Positions 21,808 to 33,004 of a stretch of DNA of 64,000 nucleotides are shown here, one piece after another. This stretch comes from Fomes fomentarius (lineage: Eukaryota; Basidiomycota; Agaricomycetes; Polyporales; Polyporaceae): the NCBI GenBank assembly GCA_022606135.1, contig JABYQN010000004.1, forward strand, positions 1,922,001 to 1,986,000. The letters are read 5' to 3'. The notes under the pieces were generated by a model. The model was given only the letters and a program-made list of their open reading frames with translations. It was not told the DNA's origin and did not search any database. How positions within the stretch are numbered: the stretch's first letter is position 1; each line of letters begins with the position of its first letter. The position numbers and the translations under genes were made by a program.

Positions 21808-23910
21808 ATGATCTCTGCACTTCTTTTCACTCTTGCAGGGGCTGTGCCTCTCGCATCTGCTCATATCGGTGCGTATTCACTCATTTTCTCCGACAGTCGA
21901 CAGTGAACGCTTACTCGTATCGTTCTCTACAGCTTTGTGGCACCCTAGTATGTACGGCTTCAATGTGACGACGCAGACATTCAAGTACGACAACCGACCC
22001 GTGGTGCCCCTCATGGACATGACCTTCGACCAGTGGTGGTTCCACGGGCATCTCGGTTACCCACCCAACCCCGGCGATTTCTTCGAACTGCAGCCCGGAC
22101 AGCCAGCCACCGCGGAGCTCACCTGCGACAAGGGCCAGACGTCCTACTTCGCCTCATCCGAAGGTCACACAGACCTCCGCGAGGGAAATAACCCGTGCAG
22201 GGATGACGTTAACGGCTTCCCAAGCGGAGCGATGCATACGACGGGTTTCGATGACCTCACGGGGTGCGCGCTGGCGATCGCGTACGAGAGCGACGTGAAC
22301 AAGATCAAGCCGGAAGATTTCACGGTTTTCAGCGTCAACCATACTTGCGTCTGGAACCGGTTGACGGACTTCCAAGTTCCTGAGAGGATGCCGGAGTGTC
22401 CCGAGGACGGCTGTCATTGTGCGTGGTTCTGGATTCACTCGGTAAGCCGCTGTCTGCTCTTCACGTTCGCGTAGCGGTTAATTGACTTGGAATCGCCCAG
22501 CCTGACAGTGGAGGAGAGCAGAGTGAGTTATCTACCTACTTCTGGAGTGGCGATCGCCCGCTGACGGCTTTCTTGCAGATTACATGAATGGATTCAAGTG
22601 TAAAGTCATGAACGCAACGTCGACAGTACCTCTCGCAAAGCCGCAGGTCCCGAGGCGCTGTGGCGCCGACCCCAAGTTCGACAAGGTTGATGCTGCCTTG
22701 GGCAACTGTACCTACGGAGCAAAGCAACCCTTCTACTGGTTCCAGAAGGAGGTCAACAACGTGAGCATCCCTGCATACTTCCATTGAGGAGTACGTCCTG
22801 ACGGTGTTCCTTCCGGTAGATGTTCGAGGGTACATACGCCCCACCGTTCTACACGGACCTCTACAACTTCAAAGATGGCGCACAGAACGACATTTTCGTG
22901 GACTCGTACCCTCAAGGCCTCCCGGCTCCTAACCCCAACTCCACTTTCGTGCCGACGCCCAACCTGGGCGGCTCCAGCGCCGCTCCAGGAAGCCAGTCCG
23001 CATCTACTCCCTTGTCTTCCTCCCCGATCCCTTCGTCTTCCTCGGCTGTGCCACCCTCTGCCTCTTCCAATGCTCCAGAACCTTCCTCGACTGTATCTAC
23101 TATACCCGACTCGAGTTTCTCTTCCTCGATACCGCAGACAGGGTCTGCAACTGCGAGCTCCTCTATATCCCAACCGGACCTCCCATTGTCCACCCAATCG
23201 GTATCCGTGTCTTTCACCATATCCACGAGTGTCGCGCAATCTACTTCCGTCACGGTCTCGACTTCAGTCGTCGTTAGCACGGTCCTAGTCACCGTGACTT
23301 CAGCGCCGGCGCCAACGTCGACCATCATCTCCGGTTCCGCGCTATCCTCCCCTGTCAGCTCCTCCGCCCTCCCATCCTCTGACTCCGTCGCTGTCACCTC
23401 TGCGAAATCCTCGGCGACTACAACGTTCATGGCCACCGATCTTCCTCCCACCGCCAGTAGTGTCCCGGTCTCCGAGTCGGCCGCCGGGTCGACGATAGTA
23501 CTGAACATACCCACGTCTGGGGTGTCCGCCTCCGACTTCGCCGTGCGCGGTGCCACCAAAGACAGCGTGAATGGTGACGCAGGAAGTACCATCACACTTT
23601 CACAGAAGACAGAGGACTCTTTGTTGAAGCCGGCCGTGTTCGCTGCTGATACTACGGCGAGTCCTACTGGCGGAGTCTGGTGAGTCAAATGCGTTCCAAG
23701 TGACTCTTGTGCGGTTGTGCTGACGTAGGGCGCCGTCCTTCTAGCAAACGTGAGCTCGGTCAACGGAAGGTCTTCCGGAGGCGGATGCCCGCTGCAGCGG
23801 CGGTCCGTACACAGGATGAGGCTGAGAGCTCTTCCCTGTCTTCGTGGATTCCAGGTGTGAAGAGGAGTAGGAAGCTGAGTAACCGCAGCCGGTTGTGGTC
23901 ACTCTACTAG
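21808..23910 (+). CDS. AA14-like lytic polysaccharide monooxygenase, copy 2, long Ser/Thr linker
   Basis: Same six-exon plan as copy 1: 21808-21868, 21933-22441, 22501-22522, 22579-22760, 22820-23679 and 23745-23910. The signal peptide ends ...PLASA and the mature protein starts [13 protein letters not shown]. His104 (GAMHTTG) and Tyr181 (EQNYMNG) complete the copper brace. The catalytic part ends at [15 protein letters not shown]. It is followed by a linker of over 200 residues that is extremely rich in Ser, Thr, Val and Pro and probably O-glycosylated, with no carbohydrate-binding module. The proposed last exon gives [16 protein letters not shown] and ends [13 protein letters not shown], a strongly basic tail like that of copy 1. 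If the last intron is retained, translation stops at 23681-23683 after GGVW. Confidence 0.85.
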
Positions 23911-24435
23911 ATCCGATTCTTTTATGACTTCGCCACGTCTTCACGCATCCAAGGGACTTGGGACTGGTGCCAGTTTGCGCATGCGTCGTCTGTATCTGTA
24001 GTTGCAGCTGTTTTATCGCCCACACAATAATGTAGCGCTATTTGTCTCAGATCGGTCCGTGTGAGTAGGATGTCCGTGCGAGTAGCATCTCCTCTCAGTG
24101 AACAAGTAACAGTCGCGCAGCAGCGTGCAATTTGAATGGTGTTTAAAGTAAGCGCGACGTCACAGTGATCGTATGATGGCTCGGCTCGCCCCGAGGAGCC
24201 GATGAGTCGTGTTCGGAGGCTCGGAAGCTCGCGTCCCTCCATCAAACGGATTCCCGGGTCCAGGACGTCAGCTTAAATCGTTCGCGGCCCTTCATCCTAT
24301 TCTCCCTACTCCCACCATCGACCCACCTGCTCGCTGCATATACCCACTGCACATCCTCTCATCACTCAACGTGTCTTCGCCCGCAACGACAATATCTAAA
24401 CAAGTCTCGAGAGACAGGAGAACTGCAACATAAAC
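23911..24435. other. Intergenic region upstream of the beta-tubulin gene
   Basis: Contains pyrimidine-rich stretches at about 24290-24370 just upstream of the ATG, common in fungal promoters. No other feature. Confidence 0.4.
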
Positions 24436-26862
24436 ATGCCGCGCGAGATCGTGAACGTGCAAGTAAGGCGTCGTGCATCGATATCGTCCTTCTGCGAATA
24501 TGTCGTGCTCACTCATCCTTTCTCTTGCCCAGGTGGGGCAGGTAACACGAACTGTTCGGTTAGGAGTTGGAAGGACGCGTTAGGACTGACATGTGGCTGG
24601 TGATGACGGCTGGTAGGCTGGCAATCAGGTTGGAGAGAGCTTCTGGCGTATGCTCCTCGCCGAGCATGGCTTGGATGATGATGGGGTACGTCGCATTACG
24701 GGCGCCCATGTTCCAGGAAGCTGACGATGCATCTGTAGCACTATCAAGGCAACAATCCCCAGCAGCTCGCGCGCGTACGTTTCGATGTACCTGGTACGCT
24801 TTGGGCGAGAGTGAAACTGACTCGCCCCTTGTGTAAATGACAGCTCGGAGTATACTTTACGGAGGTTGAGCATGCTGGATCCTCTGACAAGTACGTTCCC
24901 CGGAGTGTGCAAATTGATCTAGAGGAGGGCGTTTGTAATCGCGTGAGTACATCGGTTCAGTATGACTGCGTTGGGATTGTGACATGGTGATATATAGATT
25001 CGGTCGGGCCCCTTGGGAAAGCTCTATCGCCCCGACACATACGTGACTGGTGTCAATGGCGCAGGGAACAACTGGGCAAAAGGATGTGAGTGATTGCATT
25101 CCTTGAGACGCATTCTGTCGAGGCTGACAAGTCGTGATAGTCTACACTGAGGGTATGCACATCCATTGAGTTCCCGAAGCGTGAGTGCTGATCGCAGAGC
25201 AGGCGCGGAGCTTACGGATACTATCTTGGTGCGCATGTCTATAGTGCCTCATTGTGAACCCCTCCAACAACAAACGTCCTTCCACAGGAGATCGTTCGCA
25301 AGCAGACCGAGCCTTGCGATGCACTTCAAGGCTTCCAAATGCTCCACTCCCTCGGTGGCGGCACAGGTGCTGGTCTAGGGTCGCTCCTGTTATCCAAATT
25401 TCGAGAAGTTGTGTGCACCCCTAAACGTGTTTTCTGCCCCCTGATGCGAATATCGTAGGAATACCCTGATAGGATGCTCGCGACGTACTCTATCCTCCCA
25501 TCTCCTAAGGTATGGAAGTTATGTGCCTCCTCGTCACATATAGTACGGCTAACTATGCCCCATCCAGGTGTCCGAGACAGTGGTTGAGGTACGTCAATGA
25601 ACGGAGATCACGAAGCCCTCTCATTTATGCCATTCCAGCCTTACAATGCCCTTCTCTCGGTCCATCAAATCGTGGAGAATAGTGACCTGACAATGTGTAT
25701 CGACAATGAGGCCCTGTATGATGTCACGCAGCGGACGCTCAAGGTCAAGCAGCCCTCGTTCGATGACCTGAACACTATAGTTGCGCAAGTCATGTGTGGT
25801 ATCAGCACAACTCTCCGCTTTCCAGGTCAACTCAATGGGTACGCATTACTTGTACATCATGCTGGTATCTCTAAGGCTGATCAGTATACTGTAGAGACTT
25901 GCGCAAGCTCGCGATGAACCTCGTCCCTTTCCCTCGTGTATGCTCCTTTCGATCGACCACCGAACAACACATCACACTGATATTTTCTGTTGACATGATA
26001 CAGCTGCACTTCCTGATGCCCAGTTATGCACCGTTCTTTGACCTCAAGGCCAGGGCATTCACTCGGTGGAATACGAAAGACCTGACGAATGCGTATGTGG
26101 GTTCAACTCGTTTCCAGATGCGTGTACTGAAAACGATGCGTAGGCTGTTCGACCGGGGTAACCTGCTTGTTGCCTGTGATCCTCGCTTCGGGTAGGTTTA
26201 CCTAGCTTGCCTGCATGTCCATTCTTCTCATATTCGTAAAAGTCGCTACCTCACTGCAGCAACCATCTTCCGTGGTAACGTTGCTTCGCAGCAAGCCGAG
26301 GTTAGTGTCATTGTATCAGACAGTCCTTCGGAAGGTCTCATCACCCTACCAGCAATCTGTGTCCGACCTGCAAAAGAAAAATTCTGCGCAATTCGTTGAA
26401 TGGATCCCCGACAACATATCAGTATCCCTTTGCTCTGTTCCGCCCCTGGGCCACACTCAGTCCGCGACGTGCTTGGCAAACTCCACTGCTGTGCAAGAGC
26501 TCTTCAAGCGTACGCTATCTCAATTCGCCGCGATGTACAAGCGTCGCGCGTTCCTTCACTGGTACACTGGCGAAGGCATGGACTCAATGGAGTTCTCAGA
26601 GGCGGAGAGCAACACGCAGGATCTCATGTAAGTGGCTGTCGCGTGATGACTTGATCGGGTATTGACGAACCGTCGCAGTGCTGAATACCAGCAGGTACGC
26701 TACTTGGGATACGGAATGCCACTCGCGTGATACTAACCTGCTAATCAGTACCAAGAAGCAACGGTCGAAGACGAAGCTTTCGAAGAAGAGTATGAGGAAG
26801 AAGCCGAACTCCCTGCTGACGAACTTTCTGCTGACGGTGGAGAGGCTGAGCCCGAAGGATAA
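24436..26862 (+). CDS. Divergent beta-tubulin, 19 exons
   Basis: GTP-binding microtubule subunit. The frame looks broken until introns are removed. Exons: 24436-24462, 24533-24541 (9-nt microexon, VGQ), 24617-24685, 24739-24774, 24844-24942, 24998-25085, 25141-25152, 25200-25228, 25288-25407, 25459-25509, 25568-25588, 25639-25838, 25895-25937, 26004-26092, 26144-26191, 26243-26300, 26353-26627, 26679-26694 and 26749-26862. All phases agree and give 467 residues (usual about 445-450). Landmarks: [12 protein letters not shown] (P-loop region), [22 protein letters not shown] (tubulin signature), [70 protein letters not shown] and an acidic tail [12 protein letters not shown]. The start MPREI resembles gamma-tubulin, and the usual GQCGNQ Cys is Ala. 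It clearly groups with beta by the PDRM, DNEALYD and WYTGEGMD blocks. Likely the specialised fast-evolving beta paralogue known in mushrooms. Confidence 0.88.
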
Positions 26863-27608
26863 CATGATGTTTGAGACCGATTACCACGTCTATCCGTCCG
26901 CCTTGCCTACTCGTCGCTCTGTGCTATACGATCATCATCTGTGTCATCTACTGTACTGTTCATCTGCAGTACTTGTTCATCTACAGTACTAATCCTTCTT
27001 GGTCAGATGCCATACTCATAACGCGTGCGCGAGCTTGTAGTGGACACGGGCACGGATGCGTTATCGGCCTCGTGCGTGTCTCATGCCTCGAAGAAGGTAC
27101 CCTCGAAAGCTAGATTAATCTAGTTCGTACTGCGGTGTCGCTCACTCATGGCCAGCATGAAGGTCATGTCTCTCCGAGGTTTTCCCGGGAGGTAAAATGG
27201 TAAGATCACCCTACGGATCCCCACTTTCTCTGCTGATCACTTCGACAAGAAGATAGGTACCTTGGCCATGCTAGCAGATGCGGAGGACTCTTCTGTGCGC
27301 TTCAGTAGCATTGCACGACGAGCATCACGCAGGATTGACGGACTACGAGTCTACGACCACTGTGAGAGGTGCACTTTCGTACACGATGCCTCGTGATCAT
27401 CTTTCTCGACCTAGGGGTAGCCCTGTGACTGTATCTAGCGTACTGATCGGGAGATGGCGCCCGGCATCGTATCTGAAGGGGACGTAAGTTTAGACGACGG
27501 GGGGCCGGACAGATGTTTATTTAAGAGAGCGGTCTGAAGTGCCCCAGAGACCCGCCTTGTGCAGTCAAGCTCGCAATCACCCACTTTCACAGCGTGGAAG
27601 ATCCCACA
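26863..27608. other. Intergenic region between tubulin and the DUF1479 gene
   Basis: Begins with the tubulin 3' flank, including a short tandem of TACTGT/CATCTG-type repeats at about 26945-26990. No gene seen. An AT-rich TTTATTTAAG at about 27515 lies roughly 90 bases before the next ATG and may be its core promoter. Confidence 0.4.
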
Positions 27609-29340
27609 ATGTCGCAGCCGCAATTTGGGCCGTGCCCGCCTCGCCTCGTGGACCTCAAGAAGGAGATAGCGGCGTCGTACCCTGACTTTGAGGCTCGCAT
27701 CACGAAGGCGTGGGGCGAGTTGCTCGTTGAGCTTGACAAGGTCACGAAGGAGATCGCGAGCGAAGGCTCACAGGTATCTATCTATCGACTTGTGGTTCAA
27801 ACGAGAAGGGAGCTAACTTGCCGCTTGGTGGTACATAGAATGTGCCCGAGGTCAACTTCGCCGAGTTAAAGACGTTAAGCCCCGAGCGGATCGCAGAAAT
27901 TCGTAGGAAGGGAAGCCTTGTTATTCGCGATGTCGTGGACGATGCGGAGGCCAGGACTTGGCAGGCGTGGTTGCGCGAGTATGTCGCGAAGAACCCTAAT
28001 ATCGACGGTTGGTCGGCGCGCCATTCATAGTCCTGCATGGTGCTTATCTGGCTCATTTTCAGGGATACCGGAGAATGACAAGCAGTTCTTCCAGCTCTAG
28101 TTGGTATCATATAACCGTGCTACAGCTGTCATGGTATTCATCATGAGTCCAGCTGGACAAAATCGCAGATTCGCGCGCGTGCGCACGAGAACGTGCTTGC
28201 GACGACCACCTGGCTGAACAACCTGTACCATGTCAAGGACAAGGACGGCGAGAATATCGCGGATGTCGACTTGAACACTCCGTTGATGTACGCAGACCGC
28301 TTCCGCATTCGTCATCCCGGTGTGCAGTGGGACGCCCATCCGCCTCACGTCGATGGTACGCTCTTTCCAAAAATGTTCGTTCGGTCATCTGTGAATGAGC
28401 TGAAACAATCCCTTCGTCAGGTGGTGGTATCGAACGTTGGGAAGACACCTCCTTCCGCAACTGCTTCGGCGACATTTTGAGCGGGAACTGGCGCGAGCAC
28501 GACCCGTACGACCTACAGAACCGCATCCACGCCCGAAGCTCGCTATATGGGCGTCCGAACCAGGTGAGCGCGGCCGTTCTCATTGGGGGGACTAATGAAC
28601 CCTGAGTTGAAGAGGTATCAAAGGCGACTGTGTTCAGGACATACCAGGGCTGGCTTGCGCTGAGCGAGACGGCGCCGACGGAGGGCACGCTGCAGGTCTT
28701 CCCGAACGTCGTTCTGTCGAACGCGTACACTATCTTGCGACCGTTCGTCTCGCCCAAGGAAGGACGCAGCGCTGAGTCGTTCGATCCTAACGATTGGCAG
28801 TTCGGTATGGGACACGCTGTCGTCTTCGGCTTGGGTTCACCTAGCTGACAGTGTCGTTCTCCAGATATCTCAAACCCCGACTTCCCTGGCATATACTCCT
28901 TCCAGGGAGCGTTCATCGGCCCTCGCCCAAACACGACTACCCACCCACACCTGAGACTCGATTCGACGATGGTGTCGGTGCCAAAGGTCTACCCAGGCGA
29001 TATGGTCTTCTGGCACTGTGTTCGTACCTCGCACCACTCGCACTCGCACGACCGGCAAGTAGCTGACAATTGATCATATTATTAGGACGTGGTACACGCC
29101 GTTGAGAAGCAGCACACCGGAAAGGAGGACTCGACCGTGATGTACATTCCCGCAGTGCCCTACACGCCCACAAACGCAGCGTACGTGCAGAGGCAGAAGG
29201 AGAGCTTCCTCAAGGGCATCGCGCCGCCCGACTTCCCAACTCACAAGGGCGAGCACAACCATGTTGGTGCGGGCACGGCGGACGATATCGAGAACCCTAT
29301 TGGTAAGCGGGCGATGGGCTTCGCAATCGAGGTAGCATAG
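27609..29340 (+). CDS. DUF1479 protein, putative Fe(II)/2-oxoglutarate oxygenase (YbiU-like)
   Basis: Eight exons (27609-27773, 27839-28007, 28063-28099, 28153-28355, 28421-28563, 28624-28804, 28865-29019, 29086-29340) join in phase to 435 residues, close to the family's usual length. Start MSQPQFGPCPPRL. The double-stranded beta-helix metal site is visible: His189-x-Asp191 in HPPHVDGGGIERW and the distal His355 in FWHCDVVHAVE, with the preceding PGD turn. Other landmarks are VVDDAEARTWQAWLREYV, YWTKSQIRARAHENVL and YQGWLALSETAPTEGTL. Several donors are GTTGGT or GTTCGT rather than GTAAGT. The oxygenase assignment follows from the fold and ligands of the family; the substrate is unknown. Tail-to-tail with the cyanase gene. 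Confidence 0.88.
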
Positions 29341-29515
29341 AAGGTTCGGGGGCTCGAGGGATGTTTCTCTTTCCACCTGACAGCGAAGTTCGAGCACGTG
29401 TACTATATAGTCCAGGTGGCAATGCCCAGTAGAATTTGACGAGTTGTAAGTGTACAATGAGGTGCTGTTATACAGTGTAGTACATCGCGGGCCTTTGGTG
29501 TCCCGGTTTGGCCAT

Positions 29516-30293
29516 TCACCAGCGAAGGTACGGCAGGAACTTCCCACTGTGGATACAGATCGCTCACAGTCAGGGCATGGTACGCACAGAACCAGAGAGA
29601 CACGTACTCAAACGTGAGAACGACACGGTCGCCCTTGGGATCCGGCTTCCGGTCGACGCTGACTTTGCAGTCGATCATGGACATGATGCCGTCGCCGAAC
29701 TTCTCGTGGATAAGAGCCTTGATCGGCGTTCCGTAAACCAGCACACCCTGCAAGCCGACATTCAGTCTCCGGTCACCCAACAGGCGGATGAGGATGCGAA
29801 CCTCGAACAGGCGGTATAGGAGGGGATCTTGAGGCGGAACCGGGCCGAGCCCGCGGCGTGGGAACCAGTTCTCGCCGATCTCAGCGGTCAGGCTGGAGGA
29901 AGGAACGTCTAGCAGTTCGCCAAGCTTGGCAAGCTCCTCAGGCGTTGCCTTGGCCTACATGCCGAAAGAGGTCAGATGGCATTCGTCCAGGATAGAACAG
30001 TGCACGCAAACCTGCCCGTAGAACAACGCGGCGACCCAAGCCTCGTCATGTCCGATAGCCTTCCCAATGGCGTCGAAGGTCAATCCTACACCGCAGGGTC
30101 CACGATGAGGGTGTGCGATACATATGATGGGTTCAATCCAATTTACCCTTCTTGGCCTTAGCTTCGAGCAACTGAGTGCATACTTGCGGGAGTTCGGAGT
30201 ATGGCTCGCTTATCGCGTTCAGTTTCTATCGATGATGTCATGATTTCCAGCTACTGGGTGGATGAGCCATGGACTTACAAGTGGCGAGGCCAT
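29516..30293 (-). CDS. cynS: Cyanate hydratase (cyanase)
   Basis: Converts cyanate and bicarbonate to carbamate (which gives ammonia and CO2) plus CO2; a detoxifying and nitrogen-yielding cytosolic enzyme. Six exons on the minus strand: 30293-30279, 30225-30147, 30085-30012, 29954-29802, 29747-29608 and 29546-29516, giving 163 residues. The N-terminal helical domain ([20 protein letters not shown]) precedes the catalytic domain. Arg104 and Glu107 in LLYRLFEG and Ser130 in [10 protein letters not shown] keep the spacing of the Arg96, Glu99 and Ser122 triad of the E. coli enzyme. The C-terminus is GKFLPYLRW. The 54-nt intron between exons 4 and 5 is a multiple of three with no stop, so the unspliced frame would add 18 residues in the middle of the active-site segment. 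The triad spacing shows it must be removed. Confidence 0.93.
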
Positions 30294-30599
30294 CGTTAAG
30301 GGGAAAGAGGAAATGGAGGGTTGTGAGAGAACTGGAGGCCAGTGGACTAGCCATTTATACCACGGCAGCCGGGTTGTACACGGCGCTCGATCTAGAGGAA
30401 AGCAGAGAGCGCCCACGTGATGGTTGGTAGAGGGCGGCTGCACGCGAACACGGAACCCGGAGGACACCGGGACAAATGCCTCCATCGGAAGAAATGGCCG
30501 TCGGGTTCGGAGCAACCAGGGCACTATACTATGGGGCATAATCGAGTCAGACTGATGAGAAGACAGCTACTAGTATACTACTCAGCTGATGTCACTGGT

Positions 30600-32060
30600 T
30601 GCCCGCCTCCCGCCGGACACAAAGACGGGTACTAAAAATCTCGTCAGCGTCGGTACTGATCTATTGAAAGAGGAAGGACTCATCTAAAATGACGGGGGAG
30701 AATGCAGAGACACCCTCCCCCCACACCCCCTCCCGCACGCTGCACCGGAAAATAACTGAACACTGACCGAGATCAGCTAACTAAGAGAGACGGAACTGAG
30801 TCCGAGACCGATGTCCAATATCCGAAGCGAGTCGAAATGTCCAAGTCCAAGTCCAAGGGTAATCCAAATACAAGAAAGAAAGGGAAAAAGTCAACAAATA
30901 CTCACCCACAGGAACGACAAAGCCTTGGGCAGAAGAGGTAGCCAGTCTCAACTACTTACGACCCACCGCCCGTACTAGCTGGAACCCGCCAACTAGAGAT
31001 TAGAATGCGAAACAAAAACGGAAGTACTAATCACCGAAGAAAAGAGCCCCAACCATTATTCGCGGGAGCCACCAAAGTGCGCCGCCCGCGCGGCTGCAGA
31101 CGCCGCAGAGCCCGACTGCGGCCACGGCCGCGTTCCTCAATCCGTGGCTCAGGGAACTCCACAGGCACAAGAACGAACTCGTCCGGTGCGTCACCAGGGA
31201 TCTTCGTCCATGCCGGGTGCAGGCGGCTGCCGCGGAACCACTTGCGCTCTTCGATCTTGAGTCGGCGGCGAAGGATCCCTCTAGGGGGTTGCAGGAATGT
31301 GTCGGCAGGAAGCAGAGATGCATTCCAAGGAAACTCAGATGGGCCGGCAAGCAGGTCGGACAGGCAGACGAACGCAGGCGATGCCGGCAACAATGGCGAG
31401 CCGAGAGCCAGGGCGGGAGTGAAAGCACTAGGAGCCATAGCAGGAGAGAGAGGCATGTCGCCAGCGACGTGGAGGACGATGCTGCAGACAGCGGTAGACA
31501 TGCCGAGCGTACAGATAATGCTGGTGAGCGCAGATGATGGGGGTTACAGGTCAAGGTTCGTTCCGGGTCTTACAGGGGGTTGGATCCTTATGAGTGGGTG
31601 GATGTGACCGGGTTTGCGTTCGACCTAGCCTGGTCCTGAATTCCCGGACGTGGGACAGATCATCAAGAAGTAGCTTCTCGCGATACAGACGCAGAAGCAG
31701 CGGCGGCAGAAACGTATATGATGAGTACTGCACAACAATACACTGGTAGTGTGAATCATGAATGCGACTACAACACCAATGATCTTTCCCATTGCGTCCC
31801 CTGTGTAGGGGCCTTTTCTGTGCATGTCATGAGGATCGGAAGACATGTTGCCAGGCTGCACCGTATAGATGAGTCACCAAGGGCAGATGTATCCGTCACA
31901 TCCTTGACATTGACGGCCTGTGTTGAATCGATACCCAGCTCCTCCTCTACACCACTGTTGTCACCAAGAAGGGAGAGACCAACGGTCCAGACGCGTTAGC
32001 AGTACAAAATCTTTGAAAGGGATCTATCCCACACATACCTGTTAAGTGACGATTCGAAGG
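30600..32060 (-). repeat. CIA30-3'/unknown-ORF module, copy A
   Basis: Reading on the minus strand: the last CIA30 exon (from about 32035, with an internal deletion), a spacer with the block around GAAAAGGCCCCTACACAGG, the small ORF at 31501-31031, then a non-coding tail running to about 30600 with a C-rich run. The same order occurs at 53950-51765 (minus) and 57020-59080 (plus). The CIA30 part here lacks the segment coding for LVPHQVQMYRER and is not functional. No target-site duplications, terminal repeats or transposase are visible. Confidence 0.75.
31031..31501 (-). CDS. Small unknown protein, module copy A
   Basis: 156 codons starting MSTAVCSIVLHVAGD. Conserved blocks shared with the other two copies: PASPAFVCLSDLLAGP, LLPADTFLQPP, ERKWFRGSRLHPAW and DEFVLVPVEFPEPRIE. 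After RGRSRALRRL the C-terminus differs from copy B and ends GWGSFLR. No enzyme motif or membrane segment in this copy. Conservation of the same frame in copies A and B suggests it is or was a real protein, but I recognise no family. The plus-strand frame of similar length over the same bases is a shadow. Confidence 0.5.
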   Translation of the reverse strand: MSTAVCSIVLHVAGDMPLSPAMAPSAFTPALALGSPLLPASPAFVCLSDLLAGPSEFPWNASLLPADTFLQPPRGILRRRLKIEERKWFRGSRLHPAWTKIPGDAPDEFVLVPVEFPEPRIEERGRGRSRALRRLQPRGRRTLVAPANNGWGSFLR

Positions 32061-32378
32061 AAGATGTGTGGTGCAGTAGAGTGCAGTGACGGCGCGATAT
32101 ACCCGTCGCACGCCGAATGGGTGCCGTGAATTGTGTGGGTCACCAACGAACAACGTATTGTTATCCGAGATGAGCGCTATCCAAGCTTTTCATGGGCAAA
32201 CTCGGCACACATGGGATAATTGGCATGGTCATTCAAGGTGCACGATATTACGCAAGCCCTACGAATTACTAGAAGACAATGTTAGTCATACAACGGCTTA
32301 ACGACCTTCCGGCATTAGATCTTCACCATGGTAGCAGCTAGCGCAAATAACGGGAGAATGCGTAGAGGTTTGTCCGCG
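32061..32378. other. Spacer between module A and SDHAF3
   Basis: No recognised feature. Contains the 3' flank of the SDHAF3 gene. Confidence 0.4.
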
Positions 32379-33004
32379 TCATGACTTATTCTTCCCGCTT
32401 GACACCGCGCTCCCGTCTTGCTCGGGCGACACCGGCTTCCAGACATCTTTTGAGGCGTGCATGACTTCGTACAGTTGGCTAAGCTGCTCCGCAGACATCT
32501 GCAGTAGACCATGGATGTAAGGTTCGCGAACAGGATGTAGTGTCATAATGCACATGCACACCTTCTCCAAGGTCGTAGGGTCAAGAGGTTTGCCTCTGAA
32601 AGCCTTCCCGCCATCGGGCCCGGCGGGTAGCTGGTCAAGGTACATCTTCCATTGCGAGAGGAAGCCAATAACATAGACCTTGTTTGTGATCTTGTGGTGT
32701 CTTCGAAATTCTACCGTGATGAGTGGACTTTCAGGTTTTCTATTGCACTGCACGCTTTTCTGCACTCACCGTCCTTGACATAGTTGTCACCTAGTGATCT
32801 CATCTCGTACGGAAGGCTCCTATGGGCGCGCAGTATTCGGCGGTAGAGTCTAATTGGATGCAACCGAGGTGGTGGGTTGAACGTCTACCTATATGCGAGC
32901 AGGACGTACGGCAATGGTGGCAGGAGGGTAGCACTGGCTTCACGAAGGTTCAGAGGAATTTTGGATACGGATTCGGCAAGGCGTACTCCTGTCACTCGCA
33001 ACAT
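32379..33004 (-). CDS. Succinate dehydrogenase assembly factor 3 (ACN9/SDHAF3), mitochondrial
   Basis: LYR-motif chaperone that protects the iron-sulfur subunit of complex II during assembly in the mitochondrial matrix. Four exons (33004-32910, 32849-32770, 32710-32562, 32498-32379) give 147 residues. The first about 30 residues form an amphipathic presequence ([17 protein letters not shown]). The LYR motif is in [14 protein letters not shown], followed by [38 protein letters not shown] and [13 protein letters not shown], which are diagnostic. The third intron is 63 nt with no stop in frame. Head-to-head with the KIAA1143-like gene, 266 bases between start codons. Confidence 0.93.

Noticed and set aside
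22912..23763. Minus-strand frame of 283 codons
   Set aside because: Antisense of the Ser/Thr-rich linker of AA14 copy 2; low complexity by necessity.
24436..26862. The tubulin region as a pseudogene
   Set aside because: Frames change often, but every change coincides with a GT..AG intron of 45-75 nt and all phases close into 467 residues with intact landmarks.
29748..29801. An 18-residue insertion in the cyanase active-site segment
   Set aside because: The stretch has GT and AG ends, and removing it restores the exact Arg/Glu/Ser spacing of the family (104, 107, 130).
31005..31607. Plus-strand frame of 200 codons over module copy A
   Set aside because: The minus-strand frame is conserved among module copies in start and internal blocks; the plus frame is basic and low in complexity.
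30600..32060. Module copy A as a classical LTR or TIR transposon
   Set aside because: No terminal repeats, target duplications, transposase or reverse transcriptase seen; it carries captured CIA30 sequence instead.
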